Source: Synchiropus splendidus
Taxonomy: Eukaryota; Chordata; Actinopteri; Syngnathiformes; Callionymidae
Reading direction: 5' to 3'
NCBI RefSeq assembly: GCF_027744825.2
Contig: NC_071335.1
Coordinates: forward strand, 31,013,501 to 31,077,500
DNA length: 64,000 nt
Every line of letters starts with the position of its first letter. Position 1 is the first letter of the stretch. This document shows positions 35,701-49,800 of the stretch, one piece after another. Position numbers and translations under genes: made by a program. The notes beneath the pieces are model-generated. The model was not told the origin of the DNA. It saw only the letters and a program-made list of their open reading frames with translations, and made no database searches.

Positions 35701-38700
35701 GAGAACCACTGCACAATGCACCTCTTGCGAGCCCAAGTGCTGAACGTTACTGTGGTTACTTGTATATGAAGCTCCCACATTCCTCCTCATTAACATTGAC
35801 TCATGTTGATTGTGTTTAAGGTTAGAGAGGCCACACATTAGGCTGCTGATTAAAAGGAGATCACTCACTAAACCCAGCACTCAAGAGAAATTAGAAGTGG
35901 CTTTTTCGAACCTGGACCGATGCTGTTCCGAAAGCTAAGCACAAGGTTAATTATTTTGATGACAATTGATGATCAACGCATGAATTTTCGCTGAAGTTTG
36001 TGACAATTAATGTGCTGATTTTGACCCTTCAAAATTGTACAAGGTAGCACATTGTATACACAAAATCTCAGTTTGCTATTTTGAATAGAAGAGTTTCTCT
36101 CTATTCAATGTCAAAACGGACTCAACTGTGGAGATATTTCCCGTTGACAGGGCTCAAAAATCACACTCAAGTCAGAGTCAAATTCTCTTTCCTATTCATT
36201 CATTGCCTTCTCTACATCCCTCACCGAGTTACCTCACGTAAATTAGATTTAAGACATGGCTTTCCACCATATCTAACACAATTTGTTGCATCCCGCCACA
36301 GCTTTATGTAGCTATTTCCGTCAGTGGTCTTTTCACATGCTGTTCCTGATGCTATTTCATTTCACCACACAAGCAATTTGATTGTTGCGATATATGTCCC
36401 AAAGAAAACCCGGAGGATTTTCAACTTGTTTGCAAAGTGATGTGCATTGATGCGACACAATCGACAAATGTAACTGACTTACATGCTTCTCTAAATTGGA
36501 CTACTATACAGTTCCAGCTCAGCATAAGCAAAACAAAGACATGAAATAACAATAAATATTTGTTTTTTTGTGTTGTTTTGTGATTCAAACTTGGTCTGCA
36601 GCATTTAACAAGCTACGAGCGAATACAAATGAAATAACAAAATAGCCATACTGACTGAATAAGACATTTTGCATCACAACTTTCTTAGGTTTTGTCTTGC
36701 TGTCTTGATCCCACCACATGTTCTGAAAATATAAAACTGTGATAATGTTGCAAGAATGATCTTGTCACTCGTACTGTATGAAGCTTGAGTAGATCTAAAA
36801 TCATGTTAGCCTAAGATGCTTGTGTCAACAGGCAGGTCTGGGCGCAGGTGGCAGGTATTTCAGAGCTCAGTGTGCATGCACGGATGGTTTACGGTTCACT
36901 GTGTGAGGCTGTGTACGTGACTCACTGGGCAGCAGCAGGTGCCGACCACGAAGGTGGCAGTGAGGTCGATAGATCTGAAATCGGACGTTAATCTGCGCAT
37001 GGAGCTCTTGAGTGACGAACTCCAGAGAAGACAGACGACCCGCTTGGACGAAGCTTAAAGATGGAAACAGCATCACCTGAGGACAGCATTTGAATCGAGA
37101 GCCTTTAGAATACAAAACAAAATTCTATCAGGGTGATGTATTCATACCTCCACAATGTTGGCAGGTGTTTGTGTGATTGAGGAAGGACTTGATGGGGACG
37201 CCTGATGCAAAGCATTGTGGGAGGGGAGCACAGCCAAGCCAGTACGGCAGATCCCAGAATCTGGGAGACGAACTGTCCAAACAACAAACGTGGGGAGTTA
37301 TTTTTTTCGTTGAAAGATGCCAAAAAGTACACTAAAGCAGATATCATCGCCGACAGTACACGATGTTTGAATGTTTTAAAGCCCACCCATACACATCAAA
37401 AACAGTTGGGTTTGGGATGTACAATTACTTTGAAGGGTTGATTCTAGCAAAATTCATTCCATAAAACCGACTCCCTGCAAGGACAGCTATTTGGACTACA
37501 TGCAGAGGACACCCTGGAGAGGCTTCCAGAAGTAACTATAAATCAATATTGATGGACCCTTCAACAGAAGAAGAAACTCCCCTCAGCTGCTCAACTCCAG
37601 CATTATGGAAATTTTCAACCAATACTGTCGCCCTGCATTTAATTTATGACAGTAGACTTATTTTTTGGCATTTGAAATCTCACTGATCAGCTGTTTGGAG
37701 AGCAGTTGGTGAGACTCTCTAGATTTGGATGTTGGGACAGGAATAACAAAAACCTGCAGCTCAGGGCCAAACATTAGGTTAAATGGCAGACAGACAGACG
37801 ATCATCCTGACAATTCTACCAAGTCATATCGAAACTTTACATCAGAAATTGAATCTCAGGAATATTTGGCGCTTCCCTCCCCGCATCCCAGTGGCAACCG
37901 GACGAACACACAGCCCTTTCAGAATGAGTGCAAAATAGCTAAACAGGGACCAAAATTCCAGTAGTTCTATTTATTTAATCAAGCTACAAGCCTTTATATA
38001 CACATTGTTTGAATGAATGAATGTTGTGGTTGTGGAAGTTTAGAAAACCATCACAGCTGAGACGCAACTGCATTATTATTATTATTATTTTTTTTTTTAT
38101 AAAGCAGGGTCAGCCAAGTAAAATAATTGCCCAGGGGACCCCTGCACGTGTTACTGTGGCAACAGTTACCAATTTGATGTCTGTTAATGTTTGTTATTTG
38201 ACTCAGATGCTTGTTTATTTGTTGTTTATCAAGTTATTTGTTTGTTACAAAGCAAGTTGTCAGTCAGCTACTGTAACTCACTGTAGCTTGGCCACCAGAT
38301 TACACTGGTATATGGCGGCATCTAGTGACCAAGATACGGTCGAAAATCGGTTTCCATTTTTTCATGTTTTGCAGACGCCCAGACGCCCTCCTAGCTAAAA
38401 GCCTGGTTGTTGACATGGTGCATGGGGAGGGGGTGGGGTTAAGGGCGGGGTTATGGGTTGAGGCCGGGGTTTTGGATACCTGGTTCAAAATCCTGGCTAA
38501 AAGCCTGACCAGTGGTATCACTTTTCCAACCAAAAGTTAGTTCATTTTAATCAGTCAGTCATGTGGTTTGTTGTATGTGAAGTGTGTTGGCAGTCTACAA
38601 CAAGCTTGTTTAATTTTCCTGTAACCAACAACACAGCTGGTTATCAAAACAACAGATTGTAACAGAGCTGATAAAAACATGTATTTAAGTATTTGGATTC

Positions 38701-41700
38701 ATCAGGCTAACCCAGTGATGTCAGCTGAAAACACCAGACCCCTCAGACCTACCTTGGGGGGTGTACTGACACACATATGCCCGCTTGGCATTGCACGGGT
38801 GCGAACTGGTTTGAGCCCGCTGATCCAAAGACACGCAGACATTTCCTTGAGTCATCAGGGAACGAGGGGGCAGACCCTCTTCTCCGTTCCAAGCGTCAGA
38901 ACCGTTCACCCATCGCAGTCTGCCAGGTGAGTTGACATCACTCAAGCCCAGCCAAACGCCTCGGTCCCTACAGGACAGTAAAGTGCACGCTACATTAACA
39001 GAGAGACCAGCGATTATGAGAGAGTAAGAATAAAAAAAACGACAATGTTAACAGTGAAAATTGAACACGGAAAAGATGAGTCGATAACAAAGCAGCATGT
39101 GTTTGGTTATGAAACATTTTATGATTGAGCTGCAGGGCAGTACCAGCAAGGGACTTGAACACCACACGAACACAATTAAGCCTAATGCTGCAATTGGACT
39201 CCACATCAAGAAATAATTGCATCACTTTTTAGACTTTTCCAAGCAATCTTTAAATGAAAAAGACACCATACTGTGACTTCTAATATGAGGTAGTCAAATG
39301 ACTTTCATTTGTGTACAACGGTGAAGTGACCATGACATAGCTGGAGGAAGGAAAAGCTATTGACAAGTACAAAGCTCCATCAATTTGTTCACGGCAAGTT
39401 TAATGACTTAATGACTCAGACACGTCTCTCTGGGCATGACAGTGACATTGCAGCTGTGCTTGCTCAGATGTGACCCGATTCAACTTGGCCTTGGTCAGAA
39501 CAACATGCCAACACTGTGGGATGTCTATACAGTATACAATGTTTTCTGTTGCCACAGAGTAAATAGTGTTGTATAATCTGATATCAACAGTGCGGAGAAT
39601 AACAGCAAACTGCTTTTCACTCCAGACAATACAGAGTCTGGATTTAAACCAATGAATACTGTATATTGTATGATCTATAGCAGACCTAGGCATAGTGCGG
39701 TCTCCGGGGACCATATGCGGCCCCCATATTTGTTATAATTACTGTTTGCAGATGAGCACCGTGAGCGGATTTGTGTGTTGGGTTTGTGAACTCCCTCCAT
39801 TCATGTAGACACATGTATATACTGATCTTTTTCAAGAGGCATACTTCCTGTAGTCATGCTGTGTATGAGGCACAAGAGTTGCTATTAAAGCCAGAAGAAG
39901 TCTCTGCCTGAGATTGATTCAAATCAATTGATCAATTCACACACATCAGGTCAGGAGGCAGAGACGGTTGCAGGTGAGAGCACATCAGTCCAAATGTGCA
40001 CTGCTTTCTTCTTATTTTAAAGAATGGTTTATGATGAACTGATAGATGAAAACAACTCACTGTGTGACTTTGGGTGCCAGGAGGTTCAGCACATCACCTC
40101 TCACCACTGCCAGATCTCCACCGCGATCTGAACACTGCTGCCGAGCATCGGTCCAGCTGAGCTCCACAGTAACTATCTGGAAACAGCGCGAGGACTCTTT
40201 GTGATGTACCCCGTCTTTTGGACAAGGAGGGGAAGCTGGTGGAGGACCGAAGTGGACAGGTTAGGTTAGGATCGCCCTTATGTACGTAACTACAAGAGAC
40301 CAAACATTCCAGAATACACCAACAAACTCAAGCTTCACCTTTCAAAACCTCTGCATCATTTTTCGTGATCTTCCAGTCTACCTCCACCCCAACAGACCCC
40401 CAGCTGACCAGCCTGAAGTCTAGACTCTGATTGGCCACACCGAGAAGTGGACATTGCAGCTCCAGTTTAGGAGGAAGAGTCACCGACACTTGTGTGCGTG
40501 CTGACGCCTGTGACAACGAAATCCACACATCAACACCTTACAATGTCTTCATTCATTGATCGTTGTGTATCACCTCCTTGTTTCCAGCCCAGGCCATCAC
40601 AGTGACCACATATTGACCAGGAAGTCCGTATTTGTGTGTCACAGAGGTCAGTTCTAAACCTGTTGTGTTGACCCGAGGTGAAAGGTCACCGAAGTCCCAG
40701 GACAGAGTCGCTGAACTGACTGAGGAGGCAGCATAGAAACTGATGGGATGGTGAACACTCTGCAGTGGGAGGGGCTTCAGTGACACTGAAAATTCCACTG
40801 CAAACACATCTAGAGCCAAAGTCCACCCACATTCCTGAGAAAGAGAAGAATTTTCAGATTAGAATATCAATAGATATTGAAGAAAATATGATTACGGCTG
40901 TCTGTTTTATTGTTTTGGTAATGAAGGAAGGCTCAGGGGACCTTATTCAATTGTAGGACAAGAAGTCGAGTGCTACCTTCATCACATGCCAGTTGGTGCA
41001 GGCGGCAGAACACTGGGACTCGCTGATGAAGTTGGGCTCAGAGTTTGTGCTACAGAGACACTCGTGTCTTGCTCCCAGACCGCCATAGCGGTAGGATGCA
41101 GCAAAACACACACTGTTGCACTGTTCCCGAGTGAAGTTCCCCGGTGTGGAGGAAGAAAAGATAACCAGCTCACTGCGTCCTCCACCTCCACTGCTGCTGT
41201 CCTCCAGGCACCCGGCGTAATTCAGACCTGAGGAAAACATTTTAAATGTTCAAAATCTATGAACATCATGGGGTGATTCAACCAAAGCCTCGAGTCTTAC
41301 CACAGGTCCGCATGCTGACATTGAGGAGGGGCTGGTGGCGAAGCTCTAAAGGTTTGTTACACAGCATGGCATCGGGGTGTTGAACCCGAACGCCTTTCTC
41401 CTGCAGCCAGCTGACCAACCGAAACAACTTACAGTCGCACACAAACGGGTTGCTGCTTAGGTCACTAGAAGAGAGGGGAATAAGGAAGAAGGACTACATC
41501 AGCTCTAATATGATTTCCAATTATTCTTGTCTAGTTTCATTTCAACTGCATCTGGAAGTGACATGATACAGCGGCACTATGAGTGAGAGAAAGGTGTGAG
41601 ACAAGCTGTAGAAGTACTAAGTAAGTTCATGATGGATGAAAGGCACTTTTCAACCTTTTCGTAAGTTTAATGCTCTGAATTATTATCCAACTCATTCTGA

Positions 41701-44700
41701 TTAATTTAGTGGTTTGGTAATGATAACTGTTACGACTGACTGAATAACTACTATGTAATGACACCCTGGAAGTCAACTTAGAGAGGGACAAAGGTCTTCA
41801 ATTAATCAGGCAAGAGTAACAAAACATACAATTATTGCTTAACAGGAGGAGACATTTTAGCAAGCCGCCTAGAGAGGTTGAAAATGCCTGAAAGCTTAAC
41901 ACTATAATAGTGAAGGTCCGACATCAGACTGAGATTTGAATGACGCTGGGAAGTTGTGCAGGACACACGATTGATTATTATACCCACAAACATATTCCAT
42001 GACCAGTCATACACATACATTTTCCACACCCATATGGCAAAAAATAAATATGCGAACACACATGCAGAAGCACTCTCAGACACACAAGAGCACACACATG
42101 CACACACACATGAGCACACGCACAGAAACAAATATACGTCAAAATCCTGACAATGATCCCATCACAAATTTCAGCCCTTCAAATATGGCCCAACATTTTA
42201 TGGATAAAAAAAAGAAATTGGAATCGAAGAGAAACCTGAAGGACTTACATTTGTGTTAAATTGCAAAGGTCGTCACATATTCTCTCTTCTATGGTTGTGA
42301 TGAGGTTGTTGCTTAAGTCTCTGATGGGGACAGAACACAATATGTCATCAAAACAACAACAATAAAAAAACGCTTCTTCAAATATGTGTATTTAATAAGA
42401 TGTCATAATATTGTACTGGTTTAAAGAAGCATCTATTTTGTTATATATATTCTGTTTACTAATTCATCTCCCCCTGAAAAAGGGAGGAAATTATGGATGG
42501 TTTTAGAGTGGAAACATTGCTAACTATAAGGCAGGATGATGACGATGATATGTGCAGGCAGAACCAGTTCAGCGATCGCCATCTACACACCTGTAGCTCC
42601 CCTCTGCTGTAAGATGTAACTATGAGTCTGTACCTTTTGCTACTTTCTCAGTGGCTTCATGTCCGCCACATCCATCCTAACTCACAATAGAGATGCCATC
42701 GATGACACTCACAGAATTGACAGAGGTCCACAGCAGAACACCCCTCTGGGAAGGACGCTGATCCTGTTTCCCTGTAGATACCTAAAAGTGAGAGATACAC
42801 AGGCACACACGCTGCATCAACATTTGTTGACAAAGAAATCAGAGATCTCCGTCAAATGACAAATACTCTGTGACAGGTTAGAAAGCATCTGTCAACATGT
42901 GCACAATAGCTCAGATCCAAGAGCAGCTGAACGCTAGCCTGAAGCCTGACAGTGATTTCAGTGATATTGTATAGATCGACTTCTTGTCCATTATAGTAAC
43001 AATGAAACAAAATATTTCATGCAATAAACCGTAACCCAGGAGCATAACCATTTGTGTGTATATAATGAATGGCAAATATTTGGGAAATATGGCACTAATG
43101 GACGAGTGTCTCCTCACAATTCGCGGAGGCCGGTGTGACGGTCTAGCAGGCTGGTGTCCAGGGAGGAGATGTGGTTCTTGGACAGATCTCTAGGAACCAG
43201 AGAAAGAAAACAAACACATCATAGTGGCACCGAAATGCATCTGATAGTTAATCAAAACACATTTAACAAATCACACACACACCAAAAAAGCATTATGACC
43301 TCGAAGGTTGACACTTAATATCGCCAGAGGAAGAGCATACACAAATTTCATAATATCTGAGAAGAGAAGTTACAGTGGCTCTTGACCCCAAACCATTTGA
43401 AGTTGGTCCTCTATATAATTCAGAACTGCCAGAGGACCCCAAACCATTTGAAGTTGGTCCTCTATATAATTCAGAACTGCCAGAGAGCAGCTCAGTTCCA
43501 CCAATATTAAAAAAAAGTGCTCCATAAAAAAAAACTAGTAAGATGTAGTCAACATACCAGGCCTGAAGTGGGTGCTGTAATACTCAGGCAACAAGCAAAG
43601 AAGATGGCCTGACGCATGTGCATGTGTTTGCAACAATCATAAGCTGATCATTACAATGAAAGAATGGCAGATTTTCAAAAACAAAAGTTTAGACAAGGGG
43701 AGTTAACCCAAAATTATTCACGGTGACTGAAAACGCTAGCGTTGTTTAGATCAAAGGTCTATCCAGCTCAGACAAAACTATCTCCTTCTTCGTGTGAACA
43801 GGGGCTTAATCATCCAATCCTCGTCCCGTTCTCAACATTACCAGTACATTTCTTTGGAATCCTTCAACACATTTTCAACAGACCAACGCCAGTAAAAACA
43901 CAACCTCCCTGGCTGGGATAATGAGTTAACCATCTTAAGCTTGACCTTTAGTGCAAGTGAGGAAACACTTGAACTTGTAGGATCAGTTGGTAACTGCAAA
44001 AAAAAATAAAAAAATAAAATAAAAGTGACAATGAGCAGAATGTGTTGTGATGTATCGTGTTTTTAACTGGCCTTATAGATTGTTTTTCTTACTCCTGGAA
44101 TACCAACATAGCCATCAAGTTCCTGAGAAAACCTTGTAAAAATAAATAAAAAAGACAGAAATATGCCTTATATAATAATATCAACAGACCTGGTATGAAC
44201 TGTAGCTTTAACAGATCATGCTGCCACCACCAAAGCAGGAGATAGGGAAAGGAAGTGAGAAAATCTAATTGAGTCGCGCAGTTCAAAGATAACACAATTG
44301 GACTGGAGTGAAGTGAACTCATCTCTGCGGGAGGCAGCGTTTCTGATGCATGAAAGAGCAGAGGAGAGAAAGATCAATAATGAACTGGAGGTGGGAGAAA
44401 GGGAGGAATGAAGTGTTTATGCGGAAGACTGCTGGATTGTTCAAGGAGCACACTCATTCAGAACAGACTCTTATCTTCCATTCGGACGAGTCGCCATTAT
44501 TAGCTACCGTGAGCTCCAATTTATAGCGATCTGCTTTCTCCCTTTCTTTTGAGAAGCCTTCCCTCGCTTCTCTCTCTCTCTCTCTCTGTCTGTGTATGTG
44601 CGTGTGTGAATGGAGCAGGACGCCCATTCCCAAAAGGAAACATCTGTACATTCCAGACAAGCTGTGTAAGAAAGATGAAGACGGAGAGAGAGAGCGAGAG

Positions 44701-46820
44701 AGTTCTTTTCTGCTGGCGTTTATAAGCAGTGGAGAAAAAGAAAAGCAGCAACATGAATCACTCCACAATAGACTCATTGACTCATGTATACATTAAGCGT
44801 GTGTGGCGAGGATTGAGTCTATCGCCTCCTCGACTGCGCTCAATTCTGACTTTAAAAATCACACTTTGAAGGCGTCGAGTGTGAGCGCGACTTTGTGATG
44901 TGACCTTCACCACATGCCAAACCTTGGCCACTATCCTTCGTCTACCTTTGGACACCCGTGGTTTAACTTGCACACACACACTAGTGGTACGCCTGCTCAC
45001 AAACACTCAAAGCACACATATGGTTCTGTTTTACTAACAGTGTGGCCAATGATCTAACCACTCCTTATAAGGCTTGTCTGGTGCCACTTATTCTGCGCTC
45101 GCTGCGCTTCCATGCACACACACACACACGCCCGATAATAGCACTCAATACTATTTACACAAGTTGTGCAGCGTAAGAATAGTATTGGTCAAGAGTATCT
45201 GCGGGCGTCATACAGATATTGCCTTGACAACAGAGAAGGAGTCATTGCTGTAGGTCTGATGGCAGCACTTTTCGGTATCTGCTGCATCGTGGTAGTGAGG
45301 TGGTCCAATAGGAGGCTCTCCTCTAACCCACTAAACACAGACTGCTCTGTGGTGGCTTTCATCCCCTCCACTTTTCTGGCGCTCACCCCATTCACTTTGT
45401 AGATTTTCTTTCCTGCTGCAGTCGTTTTTCCATCTGTCGCTGCTCGGCTTTATTTACATTGAGGCATAAGTAAACCTGAATGAGAGTGACAGGAAGTACA
45501 GCCAGGCTGGCTCAGTGAAGTAAAAGAAGACAGAGCTCAAGGGTGGAAGCCAAGTGTGAGGGTGTAGTGGTGGTAGTTCATCTAGCAGTTCTACTTCTTC
45601 AAAGGAGTCTTATTAACATTAAAAAAATATACAGGTAAGGTTGCTATGCTGAGCTAGGTTGGTTGATCCAACTTGCTTAACCAAGGTAAAATAACGGAAA
45701 AATGGAAGTACAATTTTTCATAGGAAATGTAGACAATGGAACATGGAACAGGTTACATTTTGGTGGTGTTCCTACCACGAACCACTGGTCTTGCTTGTGC
45801 CAACAGTGTTGAGCACGCAAGTTTTGCCGGGCTACTGATACCAAGTGTGTCATTGTCTAACTGAAGCAATAATGAAGTTAGGTGGCAACGTTAACAACGT
45901 TCCGTCTTTACTTTTTGTTGCATGCTTTGTGTGAAGTGTACAGCAAACGGTGGCATTATGTTGTAGGTTTCAGATTTATGTGTCAGAGAAATGTGTCTTT
46001 AAAGGCGTGACTAACACTTAAGATGATTGAGCAACTTGTCTTCAGCAACCTCCCAAATAGGGTCGGAACTTTCCTCCAGAACATTTTGTTACTCCAACAG
46101 CTTCTGCTGGTTGTCCGGAGTCCAGCTGGAATACGTCATACAGCAATATATAGTGGTTTATACACACACTCATGCAGCCACGCACTCAAACACACACTCA
46201 GCTTCAGTGTAATTTTAGAAACATATTTACTGACTTGGTTAAAAAGCAAGACCTTAATGACTTGTTTCACAGATCTTTTCTTTCTGCTTTCAAGATGGCA
46301 CAAAGGAAGGTCGCCCTGATACAGACATGTGCTGCACAATTCTTACTGTATTAACTGGACCTTGTTAACACATTGATATAACCTTTCCTGACTTGTGAGC
46401 TGCCACAATGCACAGCAGGTTGTTCTCGATGTGCTCCCTTGTCTTAGCCATGGCAGTCCACACAAGTTAACTGCAGTGAGCTACTGTCACTTGTTGAGTC
46501 AATTAAACAGCTGGTCCCAGGATGCTTTAGAACAGCCTGGACTGAAGGGGAATTTGGGATTTTCCCAAAGATGGAGACAGTTTGATGATTCATGATTCAT
46601 ATGATTCATAATATTAGGTCTTATCATGATTATTTGGTTAAAGTGGACCAATAACGTCACCAATTTCAAAGAATTGTCCTTTATTGTGTGTGTTTTCTTT
46701 TTTTTTTTATTATTATTATTATTAATAATAATAATAATAATAATAATAACAATAATAATAATGTCATTCTTATTGTAATTGTTATTCTTATTATGGTTAT
46801 TCTTATTATTTATTGATATG

Positions 46821-46858
<38 letters not shown>

Positions 46859-49800
46859 AATAATAATAATAATAATAATAGCACAAACTAGCTATGTGAA
46901 ACACAACTTTATGCCACCACTTTCAAATTCAAATTCTTTCAGTTTCTACTCACTGCACTTGATAACCCATCATGACAGTAAGTGGATAGTAGTAATAGTA
47001 TATAATAATGATGGTAATTGCACCATCCATGTATGAACTAAACTATTTCATAAATAAATGCAAATGAAGTGCGTTGAAATGGAAACACTGACATTACCAA
47101 CATATAACTTATACATTATATCTAAAAGTTAAATAACAGTTATTTTGCCATATTACTGTTCATTCAGTACACACTTCAACACATTACAGCATACATGAAA
47201 GTAGGCAAAAATACTGGTTAACACCTGTATTATTTTCAAAGTGGTATTAATCATTTCGAACTTTGACAATTTGACACTTAAATAACACATTCTTATTCTT
47301 ATTATTATTATTGATGCACCAATTTTTTTCGAAAAGTAGCATGTGAGTACTTGCATTACTGATACCTAGTAGTTACACAATTACACATGAAGTTACTTTA
47401 GTTTTTTTTTTTTTTCATATATGTTTTTTCATATATTTTCAATTTTGTTATCTGAACAACACTCCACAGTATGTTTTTCTTGTACAAGTTTCACTGCAGT
47501 ACAAACACAAACTTTACAAAATAGTCATAAGCTGACATTCCAAAACTGCGCCCTGCTGTAAAGTGGTTTCGTGGTGTCGGAGGCTACTCAAGCCTGGTAT
47601 CAGTGCATCCCTGAATTATACATTATTTTTTTCAGTACAACTGCTTCTCTCAACCAGCATTTACAAACTGTCACTGACTTATTTCGTACTCCGTTAGAGA
47701 GTTACCAAATTTTTTTAACTGCATAATGGAAGGTCTGACAACACGAATCAAACAATGTGTCACATACAATATGATTCTCTAGAGATAAAGTGCAGTGAGT
47801 CTGTCATGTATGAACCAAAATGGAAGTACCACAGATTCAACTGGACAATTACTGTACTAGCAAAGAGAGGACAAGTGATACACACGAGAAGTCAGGCACA
47901 GCACAGAAAGCAGAGGGCGGGGAATAAAAAAGCTGTCACAAGGAGTTATTATATAAGCCCCCACACCAGTGAGGCACCAGTAATTAAGTCAGCTGGACAG
48001 GAAAGGGACCAGCTTTTACTTTAATTTTGTCACCATATAAGTGAGAATAAGACAAGAAGGCTCTTATTAAGATAATTGTGAGAGAGGAAATTACATTGGT
48101 GTTTGTCACAACAGTCAGTTTGATCAACCACAACCCTAACCAGCTTGAGAGAGTTGTACCGCTGGGTTCCATTTTGTATCAATTATCTCATCACCTCACT
48201 CACAATGTACACAAACAAATGCATTTGCAACTATTTTCTCTGTAAATATTGTCTTTGATAGTAGACACAGTATTTCTTCCTATCTGTTGAAACTTTCAAC
48301 AGAAATGTATTGGTTTCAAATGCACAAATTTAAGCAGAAAATTTTGAGCAAATAATTTATGTAAAGAATAAATCTCATTTGAGCACGTGACCATTTCAAA
48401 CCAAGCATGCATTGAATTTCAATTAACATTATGCTGAAGCAAAATAATGTGGTTAACTGAAGGCACAAAGATCAGCCAACCATTTTCCCACAGACATTCA
48501 CTGAGGTAAAAAAAACAGACATTTCATTATGTGACTAAGAACAAAAAGATGGAGGTGAGTTGATTCCTATCCATTCACCGGAATGGATGAGCTTGCATGA
48601 GCGATGTCGTTGGTTACTGTTGCCATGGTAACATAAGAAATCCTCCCTCCCATACGGCCAGTGTATTAAGCTTTCCACTCCATCTTATAGGAGTCAGATT
48701 TGGTGTTCAGGAGGCTGTGTTCAAGATAACTGCAGCAGGGGAAAAGAGGAGGTGCTGAGATATGAACTCAAAGGAACTGATAACTTGATTTAGTTTGACA
48801 GCTGTGGAGACTCCCGACCCTGCACAACGCCAAAATTTCGAGGAGTTGTTTCATAACACATAGCAGAGCTTGCACTACATCTCTGTGCGTCTTTCCACTG
48901 TTATTGCACCATAGTGTCCAGCATCTATAGCTTTCAAGAACACAAAAATGCTTTTTGGAGGCATATGAGTATAGAAATATTATCAGTCAGATAGGGTTTG
49001 TATCTTGACTCCCTTGGCACAGGCTGTCTAAACATATAAGCCATGATGTGTGTTGATAAGAAAACTTAGAAATGTTGACAACAGAAGTGACGTGGGACCT
49101 GAATCTGAAGTGTTCCCCTCCGATACGATTGGATCCATGATAAAATCAACACACACAAACGGACTACACACTGACAATATAGAATAGGGTTTCTGCCTGG
49201 CATGGCGCAACACCACGGCTTACATGACATGCCATCAGAACAATTACGTCTTTTCTCTTTCATCTTCTCCTTAAAAACCACACAGTCTAATTTTCAAACA
49301 GAAAATACAACAGCTATCAATTAAAAATCAGTCTATTCTAAAGTAGATCTCAATGTGCCCACAGAAAAATGGATTTTCAAGAGATTCAAACACTTGCAAT
49401 TATTTTGTTCGCAGAGAAATCATATGTCAGCCAGAAACCTGGTTTAATAAACTTTTTCTTTTAACAAAAGACGTGAAGGACATCCAGAAACAGAAGACAG
49501 CAATCTGTTTTGGTGGTTTTATTCTTCTTTTTCGTTAAGCATAACTGCATCATAGGAATAGATAAATGTGTAAAAAAATGTAGAATGTAGAAGAGTTACA
49601 AAGAATACTATATAGAATAATTTTAGACTCAAATAACTGTTCAAGCTTGACTCAAAACAGCAACAAGTACCTATTCTGTTCCATCCATAGCAATTCACTA
49701 CCACTGTTCGTTCCTTAAAATAACACATATAATACAACTTATCCGATCACGATTAAAAAGGTGACTCCAGTTGGCTGCCAGGACATTTTTCTTAGCTCCG

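Noticed and set aside
36081..36311. A 76-codon ORF in pkd1 intron 11
   Set aside because: The flanking exons already join in phase and the peptide has no match to polycystin-1.
45166..45402. A 78-codon plus-strand ORF with a hydrophobic stretch in pkd1 intron 1
   Set aside because: No start context, no homology I recognise, and an equally open frame on the other strand; most likely decayed repeat sequence.
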